DNA of 64,000 nucleotides from Oscillospiraceae bacterium (GTDB lineage Bacteria; Bacillota; Clostridia; Oscillospirales; Oscillospiraceae): NCBI GenBank assembly GCA_017436955.1, contig JAFSCD010000003.1, positions 280,206 to 344,205 of the forward strand, read 5' to 3'. Shown piece by piece: positions 8,193 to 17,299 of this stretch (position 1 is its first letter; each line of letters starts with the position of its first letter). The notes under the pieces were generated by a model. It saw only the letters and a program-made list of their open reading frames with translations, ran no database searches and was not told where the DNA came from. The position numbers and the translations under genes were made by a program.

Positions 8193-8220
8193 TATATTTT
8201 GCGCAAAGCAGCACATACTA
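8192..8220 (+). promoter_or_regulatory. Candidate sigma-G promoter of spoVAD
   Basis: CATACTA (8214-8220) matches the sigma-G -10 consensus, with TTATA (8192-8196) 17 bases upstream in the -35 position (first base differs from the GHATR consensus). It lies 28 bases before the spoVAD start, and spoVA operons are known sigma-G targets. The -35 overlaps the preceding terminator's tail. Confidence 0.5.
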
Positions 8221-8248
8221 GCAAAAAATCCATTAAGAGGGTGAAAGT

Positions 8249-9268
8249 ATGGCAAACTGTAAGCGCGGTCAGCGCAGCTTTGTGCTGGAGCAGCTGCCGG
8301 TGATCGCGACCTGGGCAAGCGTCGCCGGCAAGAAGGAATCGGAAGGACCGCTGCGTGACTTATTCGATATCACCTCCCAGGATACGCTTTTTGGGCAAAA
8401 GACCTGGGAACTGGCAGAAAAACAGCTGCAGAGAATCGCGCTCAACACCTTACTTGACAAAGCCGGTATCGGTCCGCACCAGATCGGTCTTATCTTTTCC
8501 GGCGACCTTTTGAACCAGTGCATCGGTTCCTCCTTCTCGCTGCGTAACACCGGCATTCCCCATCTGGGGCTTTACGGTGCCTGCTCAACGATGGCAGAAA
8601 GCCTGCTGCTGGCGGCAATGACAGTCAGCGGCGGTTTTTCGGACAGAGTCGTGGCGATGACCTCGTCGCATTTCGCATCCTCGGAGCGGCAATACCGCTT
8701 TCCTCTGGGCTACGGCGGTCAGCGGACGCCCACCGCTCAATGGACGGTGACCGGCGCAGGCGCGGCGCTTGTCTGCTCTGCCGGCAGCGGACCCAGGATC
8801 GAAAGCTGCACCGTCGGTACCGTTACCGATCTGGGCATTAAGGACGCCAACAATATGGGCGCAGCCATGGCACCGGCTGCCTGGGATACCATCCGCGCGC
8901 ACTTTTCCGATCTGCGGTGCGGTCCCGAAGATTTCGACCTGATCGTCACCGGCGATCTGGGACAGCTTGGCAAGGATCTGCTGCTGGAGCTGGCGCGAAA
9001 GGAAGGCGTCTCCCTGGGCGGTAAGCTGGCTGATTGCGGCACGCTGATCTTTGATCAGACGAAGCAGGACGTCCACGCCGGCGGCTCCGGCTGCGGCTGC
9101 AGCGCCATTACGCTGTGCAGTTACCTGCTGAACGAATTGAACAGCGGTGAGCTGCGGAAGATCCTGTTCTGCGGCACTGGCGCGCTGCTGTCCCCCACCT
9201 CCACCCAGCAGGGGCTTCCCATTCCCGGCGTGTGTCACGCCGTATGTATTCGTGGAGGGAGTGATTGA
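8249..9268 (+). CDS. spoVAD: Stage V sporulation protein AD
   Basis: A 339-residue SpoVAD with a thiolase/beta-ketoacyl-synthase-like fold. It is part of the SpoVA channel that moves dipicolinic acid into the spore and out at germination. Recognisable segments include LPVIATWASVAGKKE at the N terminus, GLYGACSTMAESL (the thiolase-like cysteine region), TSSHFASSERQYRFPLGYGGQR and TGDLGQLGKDLL. Length is normal for the family. AAGAGGGTG precedes the ATG. spoVAE follows immediately, but spoVAC, which normally comes first, is not upstream; that position holds a terminated NlpC/P60 gene. Confidence 0.96.
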   Translation: MANCKRGQRSFVLEQLPVIATWASVAGKKESEGPLRDLFDITSQDTLFGQKTWELAEKQLQRIALNTLLDKAGIGPHQIGLIFSGDLLNQCIGSSFSLRNTGIPHLGLYGACSTMAESLLLAAMTVSGGFSDRVVAMTSSHFASSERQYRFPLGYGGQRTPTAQWTVTGAGAALVCSAGSGPRIESCTVGTVTDLGIKDANNMGAAMAPAAWDTIRAHFSDLRCGPEDFDLIVTGDLGQLGKDLLLELARKEGVSLGGKLADCGTLIFDQTKQDVHAGGSGCGCSAITLCSYLLNELNSGELRKILFCGTGALLSPTSTQQGLPIPGVCHAVCIRGGSD

Positions 9269-9269
9269 T

Positions 9270-9626
9270 ATGGCGTATGTAAAAGCCTTTGTCATCGGCG
9301 GTCTGCTATGTGTTGCGGGTCAGATCCTGATCGACAAAACCAAGCTGACACCGGCTCGTATTCTGGTAAGCTATGTGGTGATCGGTGTATTCCTGGGTGC
9401 CGTTGGTCTGTATGAAAAGCTGGTCGAATTTGCAGGTGCCGGCGCTGCGGTTCCCCTCACCGGCTTCGGCAATTCTTTGGCAAAAGGCGTCCGGGAAGCG
9501 GTGGACGAAAGCGGCTTTCTGGGCATCCTGACCGGCGGTCTGAAAGCCACCGCCGGCGGTATTGCCGCTGCCGTATTCAGCGGTCTGCTGGTAAGCCTGA
9601 TTTTCAAACCGAAGGATAAATCCTGA
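9270..9626 (+). CDS. spoVAE: Stage V sporulation protein AE
   Basis: A 118-residue integral membrane SpoVAE (SpoVAEB type) with three or four hydrophobic segments and the family's EAVDESGFLGILTGGLKATAGGI signature. It works with SpoVAD and SpoVAC in dipicolinate transport. The ATG at 9270 lies one base after the spoVAD stop and has GGAGGG upstream; the larger open frame starting at 9147 is inside spoVAD and is ignored. Length matches family members. Confidence 0.95.
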   Translation: MAYVKAFVIGGLLCVAGQILIDKTKLTPARILVSYVVIGVFLGAVGLYEKLVEFAGAGAAVPLTGFGNSLAKGVREAVDESGFLGILTGGLKATAGGIAAAVFSGLLVSLIFKPKDKS

Positions 9627-9685
9627 AATCCCGGGAATGCTAAAGTAGCGGCAAAGCCGCAGTACAAAACTTGGAGGATATCAAA

Positions 9686-9787
9686 ATGGAAAACCAGAAC
9701 AAGAACCAGAAGCAGAATAACAACCAGAATCAGAAGCAGAACAACCAGAACAACCAGAACAACAACCAGAATCAGAACAACCGCTAA
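9686..9787 (+). CDS. 33-residue Asn/Gln-rich peptide
   Basis: A short ORF that encodes almost only Asn, Gln and Lys (MENQNKNQKQ at the start, ending NQNNR). TTGGAGGA sits 7 bases upstream of the ATG, and a strong hairpin follows the stop, so this looks like a true gene unit. It lies 59 bases after spoVAE with no terminator in between, suggesting expression with the spoVA genes in the forespore. I do not recognise it; a small spore or coat peptide is a guess from context. The alternative is a non-coding low-complexity repeat with a chance Shine-Dalgarno. Confidence 0.6.
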   Translation: MENQNKNQKQNNNQNQKQNNQNNQNNNQNQNNR

Positions 9788-9794
9788 ACAAGTA

Positions 9795-9822
9795 ATCGGC
9801 CACACCGCCCGGTGTGGCCGAT
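9795..9822. terminator. Hairpin between the Asn/Gln peptide and addA
   Basis: A 12-bp perfect stem (9795-9806 with 9811-9822) with a GCCC loop lies between two convergent genes. There is no clear T-tract on the plus strand; on the minus strand TTACTTGTTT follows. It probably serves as a bidirectional transcription end. Confidence 0.6.
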
Positions 9823-9827
9823 ACGCA

Positions 9828-12800
9828 TTATCGGATCTTTATAAAGCGACCCAGTCGGAAGAAATACAGTACAGCTTCCTTCACCGGCTTTTGGTAAATT
9901 CGTTCCAGCGCCTGGGCATAAGCCTCCACCTGAGGCGCATAATGGTCCGCACGCGCAGCAACAGTATCTGCCGTTACATAGTCGGTCTTGAAATCAATGA
10001 CCGTAATGCCGTCCTCTTCGATCATAGCGCAGTCCACCACGCCCTGCAGCAGGACCTTTTCATTGGAAAGTGCCGGGTCATAGTGCGCGCCGTCATCCAG
10101 CACGGAGAACTTGAATTCCCGTATCACATCCCGGGCGCCGCACAGCTTTTTGCCCAGTTCGGTGGCAAAAAATGCCGCGATCTTGCCGCAATCGATCCAT
10201 TCTCCCTGCTTCGCCGTCAGGATCCCGTCGGCGATCAGCCGCTCCAGCTCCCCGGCGACGGCAGCTTCGTCCATACACGGAGCAAATCGAATATACTGCA
10301 TAAATGCGTGAACGGCATTACCCATCTCTCTGCCGCCGGAGCGGTCTGTTCCGGGTGTGCGCCAGGTAAAATCCGACTTCCGCGTCGGGGCATTTTCCGC
10401 CGCCTCCGCATCCTTGACACGCCCCTTCCGACCGGTTGCCGTCTGCTTGGAGGGTGCCGTGGTAGCTGCCATGTGCGGATATGTAAAGGCCAGGCTGCTG
10501 CGCAGCTTGCTGACCGTATCCGCAGGCAGGCTCTGTTCTTCTTCCGATGTCAGCTCCGCTGCCACAGCTTCCGGTGCCTTTGCTACACGGATCAGCCAGG
10601 CAGGATCGCCGGGGGTGGTCTCACAGGGCTTTCCGCCCAAGCGGAACAGCTCCCCTGCCTCCGTACGGCGCAGTGCCGTCATCAGCACCCACTCACCGGG
10701 ACAGACCACGTCCAATGTCAGCAGTTCCGGGTCTGCCATATCCATGCGGCTGACGAGCTTTTGAATATTCTCCTCCAGCTTTTGGGATGCGTAGGTCATG
10801 ATCAGCCGGTCTCTGGCGCGGGTCAGCGCCACGTACAGCACGCGCAGCTCCTCGGAAAGGCTGTCGGCAAGCATTTTTGCGGCGATAGCCCGCTTGGCGA
10901 TGGTGGGATAGTAAATGCGTTTTTCCGCATCCACAAAGGACAAGCCCAAGCCCAGCTCCTTATCGCACAGCACCTGGGCGTTGACACTTTCCCGGTTGAA
11001 TTTCCGGGAAAGATCGCTGACAAATACCACCGGGAATTCCAGACCCTTGGACTTGTGGATACTCATCAGCGTCACAGCGCCGGTGGCGGTTTGCTCACCG
11101 GATACGATGAGTCCATCCTCCTCCATCTGGGTCAGATGCTCCAGAAATTGCTCCAGATCCCGCCGTGCCGTATTCTCAAAATCGCAGGCCAGTGTATAGA
11201 AGGTGTGCAGATTGTTCTTTCTTGCGTCACCGCAGTCCATGGCCGCGTAAAGGCTGTCCATCCGGGTCAGCAGGAAGATCTTTTCGATCAGCTGCGCAAT
11301 GGTGCCCATTCTTGCTTCCCTGCGCAGGATATCAAGGGTTTCCAGAAAGGCTTTTGCCTTTGGCATATCGGACTTGCGCAGCGCGTCATACACACAGCAG
11401 CGGCGGTTGCCGGCGCGGAAAGCCGCCAGGTCATCCGCGGTAAAGCCAAATACGGGGCTTACCAGCGCCGCGATCAGCGGAATATCCTGCCGGGGATTGC
11501 TGACGGTCTGCAAAACAGAACGCAGTACCGCAACCTCTTCCGTCTGCAGCAGGTCATCACCGCCGCCGGTAACGCAGCGGATGCCAATGTCCTGCAAAGC
11601 GCGCTGGTAATGCATTCCCACGCTGCCGGGCGATCGCAGCAAAATCGCAATATCCTCGGGCTGTATCGGGCGCAGCCCCTCTTTGCCGCGGACAAAATGG
11701 GTGCCGTCCAGAAGCTGCTGAATACGGCTGGCTACAAATGCCGCTTCCTCGGGATAGGTGGCTTCCTCCACCGGGATCGTCCAAAGCTCCACCTCCGGCT
11801 CTCCCAGCGGCTGGTGGGGTACGCCTTCGTGGAGGGCTTCTTCGTCGCCGTAGACAAGACCGCCTACCTTTTTCGACATACAGCAGGCAAATACGTCATT
11901 GACGCTTTTCAGCACATCACCGCCGGAGCGGAAATTGTGGGAAAGCATGACCTTTCGACCCTCACCGGGCTTTGCCGTCTCCGCAGGTACATAGGAAGCG
12001 TATTTCTCCAGGAAAATGCCGGGATCCGCCAGGCGGAACTGATAGATGGACTGCTTCACGTCGCCGACCATAAAGCAGTTCTGCCGCTGCTGGGTCAGCG
12101 CGGTGAAGATGGCATCCTGCACCGCATTGGAGTCCTGATACTCATCGACCATGATCTCCCGGAAACGGTTGCCGATCTCCCGTGCCGCAGCCGTGGGCGC
12201 ACTGCGCCGCTTACCCAGCAGAAGATCCAGGCAATTATGCTCCAGATCACTGAAATCCATTACCCGATGGGCGCGCTTTACGCGGTCATACTCCCGGTCA
12301 AACCGGCGCACCAGCGACACGATGCCCCGTACGGAAGCTGCCGTTGCAAATACATCGGACAGCATCTGCGTGCTGGTGTCGGCAAAGTGTTTCAGCTTCT
12401 TTTCCAGACCCTTTTTGCAGGCGTTACGAACCGCCTTGATCCGCTCTGCCAGCTCCGGGTCGGTACATTTCCTGGGAAAAGACAGATTGCCGTATTCGAT
12501 CTTTCTACGGGAAACGATCTCATCCCAGGTGGCGGCTTCACGCAGATGCTGCAGCTGATACACCGTATCGGTCAGCAGCGCAGCCGGCTTTTCCATTCCC
12601 TCGCAGCCCCGGGCAGCGGCGGCGCAGGCCTTCAGCGCACCGATCTGCATATCCAGATAGGCGTTCAGCTCCGAGACCAGTGTCCTTCCCCAAACGGTCT
12701 GGGACGCGTCGGTAATATCCGCCGCCAACGTATTGTCAATGCAATCATCCAGCCATTTTTGCGGATCCAAATGGCACCGGGCCGCATCATAAACGCGCAG

Positions 12801-13337
12801 CAGGATCTGCGCCATGAGCCGGTCATCCCGACCCAAAGCCTGGGCATCCGCAAATGCCCGGAAATCCGGGTCATTCTCCGCGTTTTCATAGGCGCTGTCC
12901 AGCAGCTTTTCCACCGTGCGCTGGCGCAGCTCCTTACATTCATTTTCGTCCGCCACACGGAAATCTGCGGGAATATCCAGCATATAGGCGTATTCCCGTA
13001 GAATATCGGCGCAAAACGCATGAACTGTGGAGATCTTCGTTAAGTAAAGCCGCTGCATCTGCCGCTGCAGATGCCGATCCTCCGGTGTATGTGCCAAATG
13101 CTCCGACAGCTTGGCGGCGATCTTACCGCGAAGCTCCGCTGCCGCGGCCTTGGTGTAGGTGATCATCAGAAATTCGTCCAGATTGGCAGGTCGGTCAGCA
13201 TCGGTCAGATACCGCATCAGCCGGTCTACCAGGACCTTGGTCTTGCCGGAGCCGGCAGCAGCGGAGACCAGCAGCTTACCGCCACGGTCCTCTACCGCCT
13301 GGCGCTGTTGGGGCGTCAGTTTTTCAGCCACGGTCAT
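9828..13337 (-). CDS. addA: ATP-dependent helicase-nuclease subunit A
   Basis: The 1169-residue AddA subunit of the AddAB double-strand-break resection enzyme. The N terminus is a UvrD/Rep-type SF1 helicase with Walker A AAGSGKT at residues 27-33, a DEYQDSN Walker B, and the motif MSIHKSKGLEFPVVFV. The C terminus is a RecB-family nuclease (GNAVHAFMQY, VVDCAMIEEDGITVIDFKTDY). The start at 13337 is preceded by GGAGGAGGTGG and overlaps the last 14 bases of addB, indicating translational coupling; the open frame extends 13 codons further into addB. Confidence 0.96.
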   Translation of the reverse strand: MTVAEKLTPQQRQAVEDRGGKLLVSAAAGSGKTKVLVDRLMRYLTDADRPANLDEFLMITYTKAAAAELRGKIAAKLSEHLAHTPEDRHLQRQMQRLYLTKISTVHAFCADILREYAYMLDIPADFRVADENECKELRQRTVEKLLDSAYENAENDPDFRAFADAQALGRDDRLMAQILLRVYDAARCHLDPQKWLDDCIDNTLAADITDASQTVWGRTLVSELNAYLDMQIGALKACAAAARGCEGMEKPAALLTDTVYQLQHLREAATWDEIVSRRKIEYGNLSFPRKCTDPELAERIKAVRNACKKGLEKKLKHFADTSTQMLSDVFATAASVRGIVSLVRRFDREYDRVKRAHRVMDFSDLEHNCLDLLLGKRRSAPTAAAREIGNRFREIMVDEYQDSNAVQDAIFTALTQQRQNCFMVGDVKQSIYQFRLADPGIFLEKYASYVPAETAKPGEGRKVMLSHNFRSGGDVLKSVNDVFACCMSKKVGGLVYGDEEALHEGVPHQPLGEPEVELWTIPVEEATYPEEAAFVASRIQQLLDGTHFVRGKEGLRPIQPEDIAILLRSPGSVGMHYQRALQDIGIRCVTGGGDDLLQTEEVAVLRSVLQTVSNPRQDIPLIAALVSPVFGFTADDLAAFRAGNRRCCVYDALRKSDMPKAKAFLETLDILRREARMGTIAQLIEKIFLLTRMDSLYAAMDCGDARKNNLHTFYTLACDFENTARRDLEQFLEHLTQMEEDGLIVSGEQTATGAVTLMSIHKSKGLEFPVVFVSDLSRKFNRESVNAQVLCDKELGLGLSFVDAEKRIYYPTIAKRAIAAKMLADSLSEELRVLYVALTRARDRLIMTYASQKLEENIQKLVSRMDMADPELLTLDVVCPGEWVLMTALRRTEAGELFRLGGKPCETTPGDPAWLIRVAKAPEAVAAELTSEEEQSLPADTVSKLRSSLAFTYPHMAATTAPSKQTATGRKGRVKDAEAAENAPTRKSDFTWRTPGTDRSGGREMGNAVHAFMQYIRFAPCMDEAAVAGELERLIADGILTAKQGEWIDCGKIAAFFATELGKKLCGARDVIREFKFSVLDDGAHYDPALSNEKVLLQGVVDCAMIEEDGITVIDFKTDYVTADTVAARADHYAPQVEAYAQALERIYQKPVKEAVLYFFRLGRFIKIR

Positions 13338-16300
13338 CCACCTCCTCCTGAATCTCCTGCCAGAATCTATCAGCACTCATCGCCTTGTAATTGCGCCTGC
13401 CTTCCACGGTCGCTTTATGACAAACCGCACCGTAGGGGCAGAAGGTGCAGGCATTGTGGCTGGTGCCACGGGTGTAGGGATTGGGCGTAACATCGCCGGA
13501 TGCGATCTCGTCTACCATCGCAGACAGAAGCGAGAACAGATACTGCCGCAGCAGCTTCATCTGCCCACGGTCTGCAATATCGCCGGTCAGTACGCCGTCT
13601 TTATTGCGCTTGCAGCTTAAGCGTGCCATATTTTCGCCGTCCATGGCAGCAAGCGCAGTCTCGTCGTTCAAAAGCAAGCCACGGCGCTTCCATTCGCCCT
13701 GCCGCTGCGCCTTGGCTTGCGCATCATCCAAGGCAGTATCCACCGACATCAGCGGCGCTCTGGCCGGGAAATACTGCACGCCGGCAGCCACCGGCGCTTC
13801 ACCCAGAAGCCGGGTTCCGTTTTGCTCCAAAGCGAACAGATACAAAAGCAGCTGCAAGCCTACGCCGTTGAATACGTCGCAGTAGTCAAAATCCTTTTTG
13901 CCGGTTTTGTAGTCAATGACCCGGAAGTAATTTTTCCCATCCTTCCGGAAGATATCCACCCGGTCCACCATGCCCCGCAGCACAGCGCGCATGGTATCGG
14001 TACTCAGGTCAATGGCATCCATTTTGCCATCGTCGCCGAAACGCAGCTCAAATTCCGCAGGTGTGAATTCTGCCTGCTTCAGCTCCTCCCACAGCTCCTC
14101 CACCACCATTTCCAGCTCCCGGCGGTTGCGGCGGAACAGATAGGAAAGGCGCTGCGAATCCACCTGGCGGAAATTTTCTTCCGCATAGCGGTCAGAATAG
14201 AAAATGGCAAGCTCCAGCGTTTCCTCCAGGCTGACCCGGTGGAAGCCGCCGCGCTCCATAACCGCGCCGGCGGTATGCTCCAGTACCCAGTGCACGTAGG
14301 TGCCGAATTCCGCAGGATCCACGGTAGCCTCCCTGCGTTCCTTCGCGCGCAGACCATACTGCAGGAAATAGGAAAGCCGACATTCCGCGTGGCGGTCGAT
14401 CTGGGATGCAGATAGGTTCAGCTGATCGCCGTAAAGTCTGCGAACATTCTGCGCGCCGATACTGCCAAGGGCGTGGCAGGTGCGCTGCCTGGCTTCCCGG
14501 TAATACCGGCTGACGCCCAATTCCTCCGCAGCGGATCGGGCATTCCATTTCGCAAGATAAGCACCGGCCTCCACGGGGTCGGTAAGCGCCGCGCCCAGCT
14601 CCGGCTTTTGATATTTTTCGCCGTCACACATCTGGCTCAAGCGCCGGTATACGTAAGAAGGCTGACCGCCGGGATACGATACGGTAATGCTCTCGGTAGC
14701 GCCGCAGAAAACGCCGTAAATTTCAGCAAATTCCGCCTGAATGCCCTCCATAGCGCCGCCGGTCAGGGCAACGCCCAGATTGCGCAGCTCCACACGCTCC
14801 TGATCCGTCAGGATGCCGGTGGCACCGCCGTAACCCGGCAGCGAGCCTTCGCTGGCACCCAGAACGATAAGATGCTTCACCTGCTGGCAGCGCATAGCGC
14901 TTACCTGACCCACAGTCACCGCATCCAGCACCGGCGGGATGGTACCCACGTCATACTGGCTCAGCAGCAGCATCAGCAGCCGGGTGAACACTTCGCTTTC
15001 CCAGGCCGTCTGTCCCAGGACATCGTGCATCTGCTCCAGCGCAGACAGCAGGATATTCCAGATCTGATTCAATATCTGGGCGCTGCGGTTATCCCCCTCG
15101 GCATCCCACAGTTGCGCCAGCTGTTCCAGCCGCTCCTGCAGACCGATCTCCTCCAGGAAGATGCGCAGGGCATCCACCTGCTGGGCAAGGCAGACAGCAT
15201 CCTGAAACGCCTTGCTTAAGCGCAGAAGCGGTGCCATCGCCAGCTCCCGTGCCTGATTCAGCGCAGATAGCTGCGCATCGGATTCCACACTGGGGATCCC
15301 ACGCAGACCGTCGGGATGATTGGTCCAGGTACTGTGCCAGCGGTTACCCCGGATGTTCCACACAACCGCGTAATTCTCTACCAGATCGCAGGTGTCAGCA
15401 TCTATGGGCGACAAGACCGACCGCAGATACCGCAAAACAGCCCTCTGCTCAAAGCCGCCCAACGCCGCCTCCAGCGCCGCCAGCACTGTGACGACCACAG
15501 TATTGCGCAGCACGTCCTCGGTGCCGCTGCGGTAAATGGGTATACCGCACCTGTGGAAAACCAGATCCACAAAATTCTGATACGCCCCCATATCCGCGCA
15601 GACAATGCCGATATCCCGATAGCGGCAGCCGGAACGCACCAGCTGCAGCACCTGCTCGGCAGCAAGGCACACCTCGTCATAGGCGCCGTCGGCACGCAGG
15701 GTCTGCAAATTCGGAATCCTTTGGGGAAGCGTGCCCTGAAACAGCGCACCGCACACCTCCAAAAGGCGGCTGTCACTACCGGAAACGTACTGGATCTCCA
15801 CCTGCACGCCGGCAGCTTTGGCACATTTCAGCAGCTGCGCTGCCGTATCCGCCGCCTTTTCAAAAGCCGCGTTGCGGGTATCGACGCAATCGCAGTTCAA
15901 GCCGACGGTGACCGCCGGTGAAACCCGGATCAAATGTTCCAGGATCGCCAGGTTTTGCCGGGTAAAATCGGGAAAACCATCTATGTAAAATACGTGTTTT
16001 TCGCCAAAATCACTATCCTCGAGCTGTTCCAGCAGCCAGGTCATCTGATCTCTGGGATCTTTCTTTCCGTGGCTGCAAAGCGCGTCATAGGCACCCAGCA
16101 GCAGCGAAAGCTCTTCCAGCTTCTGCGCCAGGCTTCCACTTGTCTGCTTCGCCGCCTCCGCCAGATCCCGGTCGGTAATGCAGCAGCGCTTGAATTCATC
16201 CACCGCGTCCACCATACCGGACAAAAATTCCGGCTTGGTCTGCACGCAGGCATAGGCCTTGAGCTGGCTGTGCAGCTGCCGCGCAGCGGCTGCCATCGCC

Positions 16301-16572
16301 ACCACCCGACCGCCGTTATCCAGGCACTCCGGCACTGCGGAGCCGGTAAAATCCGCCACTCGGCGTGCAAGCCGGGTAAAGGACAGCACCTCCGCAAAGC
16401 GGCTGGCGGTATCCCCTGCCGCAGCGCAAAGACGCCGCTCGGTATCATGGCTGATCAGCTCCGGCACCATCAATATCCTGCCGGCGCGCTGCGCAGCCAC
16501 ATCCTCACCGATGCGGCTGAGTATTTCATTTCTTACGGCAATCCAATCCTCGCCAAGCAGCAATCGCAGCAT
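13324..16572 (-). CDS. addB: ATP-dependent helicase-nuclease subunit B
   Basis: The 1082-residue AddB partner of AddA, with an inactive helicase-like core and a C-terminal RecB-type nuclease. The nuclease catalytic segment FRVIDYKTGKKDF and the four iron-sulfur cysteines are visible: one in HAECRLSYFLQ and three in CTFCPYGAVC near the C terminus. The N terminus (LLLGEDWIAVRNEI) lacks the GxxGxGKS/T Walker A found in Bacillus AddB. The start has GGCGGTG upstream and a TATAAT-bearing promoter. It is the first gene of addBA, downstream of spoIIR. Confidence 0.93.
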   Translation of the reverse strand: MLRLLLGEDWIAVRNEILSRIGEDVAAQRAGRILMVPELISHDTERRLCAAAGDTASRFAEVLSFTRLARRVADFTGSAVPECLDNGGRVVAMAAAARQLHSQLKAYACVQTKPEFLSGMVDAVDEFKRCCITDRDLAEAAKQTSGSLAQKLEELSLLLGAYDALCSHGKKDPRDQMTWLLEQLEDSDFGEKHVFYIDGFPDFTRQNLAILEHLIRVSPAVTVGLNCDCVDTRNAAFEKAADTAAQLLKCAKAAGVQVEIQYVSGSDSRLLEVCGALFQGTLPQRIPNLQTLRADGAYDEVCLAAEQVLQLVRSGCRYRDIGIVCADMGAYQNFVDLVFHRCGIPIYRSGTEDVLRNTVVVTVLAALEAALGGFEQRAVLRYLRSVLSPIDADTCDLVENYAVVWNIRGNRWHSTWTNHPDGLRGIPSVESDAQLSALNQARELAMAPLLRLSKAFQDAVCLAQQVDALRIFLEEIGLQERLEQLAQLWDAEGDNRSAQILNQIWNILLSALEQMHDVLGQTAWESEVFTRLLMLLLSQYDVGTIPPVLDAVTVGQVSAMRCQQVKHLIVLGASEGSLPGYGGATGILTDQERVELRNLGVALTGGAMEGIQAEFAEIYGVFCGATESITVSYPGGQPSYVYRRLSQMCDGEKYQKPELGAALTDPVEAGAYLAKWNARSAAEELGVSRYYREARQRTCHALGSIGAQNVRRLYGDQLNLSASQIDRHAECRLSYFLQYGLRAKERREATVDPAEFGTYVHWVLEHTAGAVMERGGFHRVSLEETLELAIFYSDRYAEENFRQVDSQRLSYLFRRNRRELEMVVEELWEELKQAEFTPAEFELRFGDDGKMDAIDLSTDTMRAVLRGMVDRVDIFRKDGKNYFRVIDYKTGKKDFDYCDVFNGVGLQLLLYLFALEQNGTRLLGEAPVAAGVQYFPARAPLMSVDTALDDAQAKAQRQGEWKRRGLLLNDETALAAMDGENMARLSCKRNKDGVLTGDIADRGQMKLLRQYLFSLLSAMVDEIASGDVTPNPYTRGTSHNACTFCPYGAVCHKATVEGRRNYKAMSADRFWQEIQEEVDDRG

Positions 16573-16601
16573 TTTCGCACCGCCTTTCTTTCTTTGGCGC
16601 T

Positions 16602-16630
16602 ATTATATCACATCCTGCGCTTATTTTACA
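16602..16630 (-). promoter_or_regulatory. Candidate sigma-A promoter of addB
   Basis: Minus-strand TATAAT (16602-16607) with a weak -35 TGTAAA (16625-16630) at 17-base spacing, 30 bases upstream of the addB start. Confidence 0.5.
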
Positions 16631-16637
16631 CTATTTA

Positions 16638-17240
16638 TTACAAACTTCTGAAGAAATTTTCCACCTGACCCAGCCAATCCAGCAGGAAAAAGCGGATTTC
16701 CGTGGGCTGCTGCAGAGTTTCGGTCAGTGTATCCGAAAACCCGGCACCGGCTGCGGTGTCCGCGAAGTCACTTTTCGTCCCCACGCACAGCGACGGGAAC
16801 ACCACGCACCACCAGTTTTTCCCCTGCCCTTCACCGATGGTGACGCGCAGCGCTTCATAGTAGCCTGCCGGCAAGGTAAAGGTGTCATATTCCCGGGTAT
16901 CGAAGGCCTCGCCGTCCAGCGAAACCTTCGCCGTATCCGTACAGCCCAGCTCCCGGATCACCTGATTGACATATTCCTGCAGCTCCGACAAGTGTGTCTG
17001 CAGATATTCCCTGGCTTCCTCCATAGTAGGAAAGCGCTCCATGGTCTCCTGCAGCTTGTCCACCACCGCATCCCGAACCTTCAGCTTCAGCGCCTGATCC
17101 TCGTCGGAGTCGGAATTTGCCACCACGTGCAGCCGAATCAGATTTTCATTCAGCGCCACCCGGTCAAGAACCACTGAACCGCACCAGAAGAGCAATACAA
17201 CAGCCAGTATGATACCGGCAATTTTCAGTAAGAATCGCAT
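16638..17240 (-). CDS. spoIIR: Stage II sporulation protein R
   Basis: A 200-residue SpoIIR, the forespore-made signal that triggers SpoIIGA to process pro-sigma-E in the mother cell. An N-terminal membrane/signal segment (about 5-25) is followed by the conserved NENLIRLHVVANSDSDEDQ..LKVRDAV block, and the C-terminal FFLLDWLGQVENFF is typical. I choose the ATG at 17240; a GTG three codons earlier sits inside the terminator tail. A hairpin with a T-tract directly precedes this start. A sigma-F-like promoter may overlap it, as expected for spoIIR. Confidence 0.93.
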   Translation of the reverse strand: MRFLLKIAGIILAVVLLFWCGSVVLDRVALNENLIRLHVVANSDSDEDQALKLKVRDAVVDKLQETMERFPTMEEAREYLQTHLSELQEYVNQVIRELGCTDTAKVSLDGEAFDTREYDTFTLPAGYYEALRVTIGEGQGKNWWCVVFPSLCVGTKSDFADTAAGAGFSDTLTETLQQPTEIRFFLLDWLGQVENFFRSL

Positions 17241-17248
17241 AAAAAACA

Positions 17249-17281
17249 CCGTCCATAAGGAATTACTTCCATTATGGACGG
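17249..17281 (-). terminator. Terminator of ispE abutting the spoIIR start
   Basis: On the minus strand a 10-bp stem (17272-17281 with 17249-17258), extended inside by GGAA/TTCC, is followed by TGTTTTTT and then at once by the spoIIR ATG. The ribosome-binding GGACGGTG of spoIIR is made from the 3' arm. Confidence 0.75.
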
Positions 17282-17299
17282 AATTTTACAGAATTATAC
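17271..17299 (-). promoter_or_regulatory. Possible sigma-F promoter of spoIIR
   Basis: Minus-strand GTATA (17295-17299), 15-base spacer, and GTCCATAAT (17271-17279), which agrees with most of the GGNNANANT -10 pattern. spoIIR is a known sigma-F gene. The -10 overlaps the hairpin's 5' arm. Confidence 0.35.

Noticed and set aside
9891-13001. 1036-residue plus-strand open frame
   Set aside because: Antisense shadow of addA; no ribosome-binding site or family-like motif.
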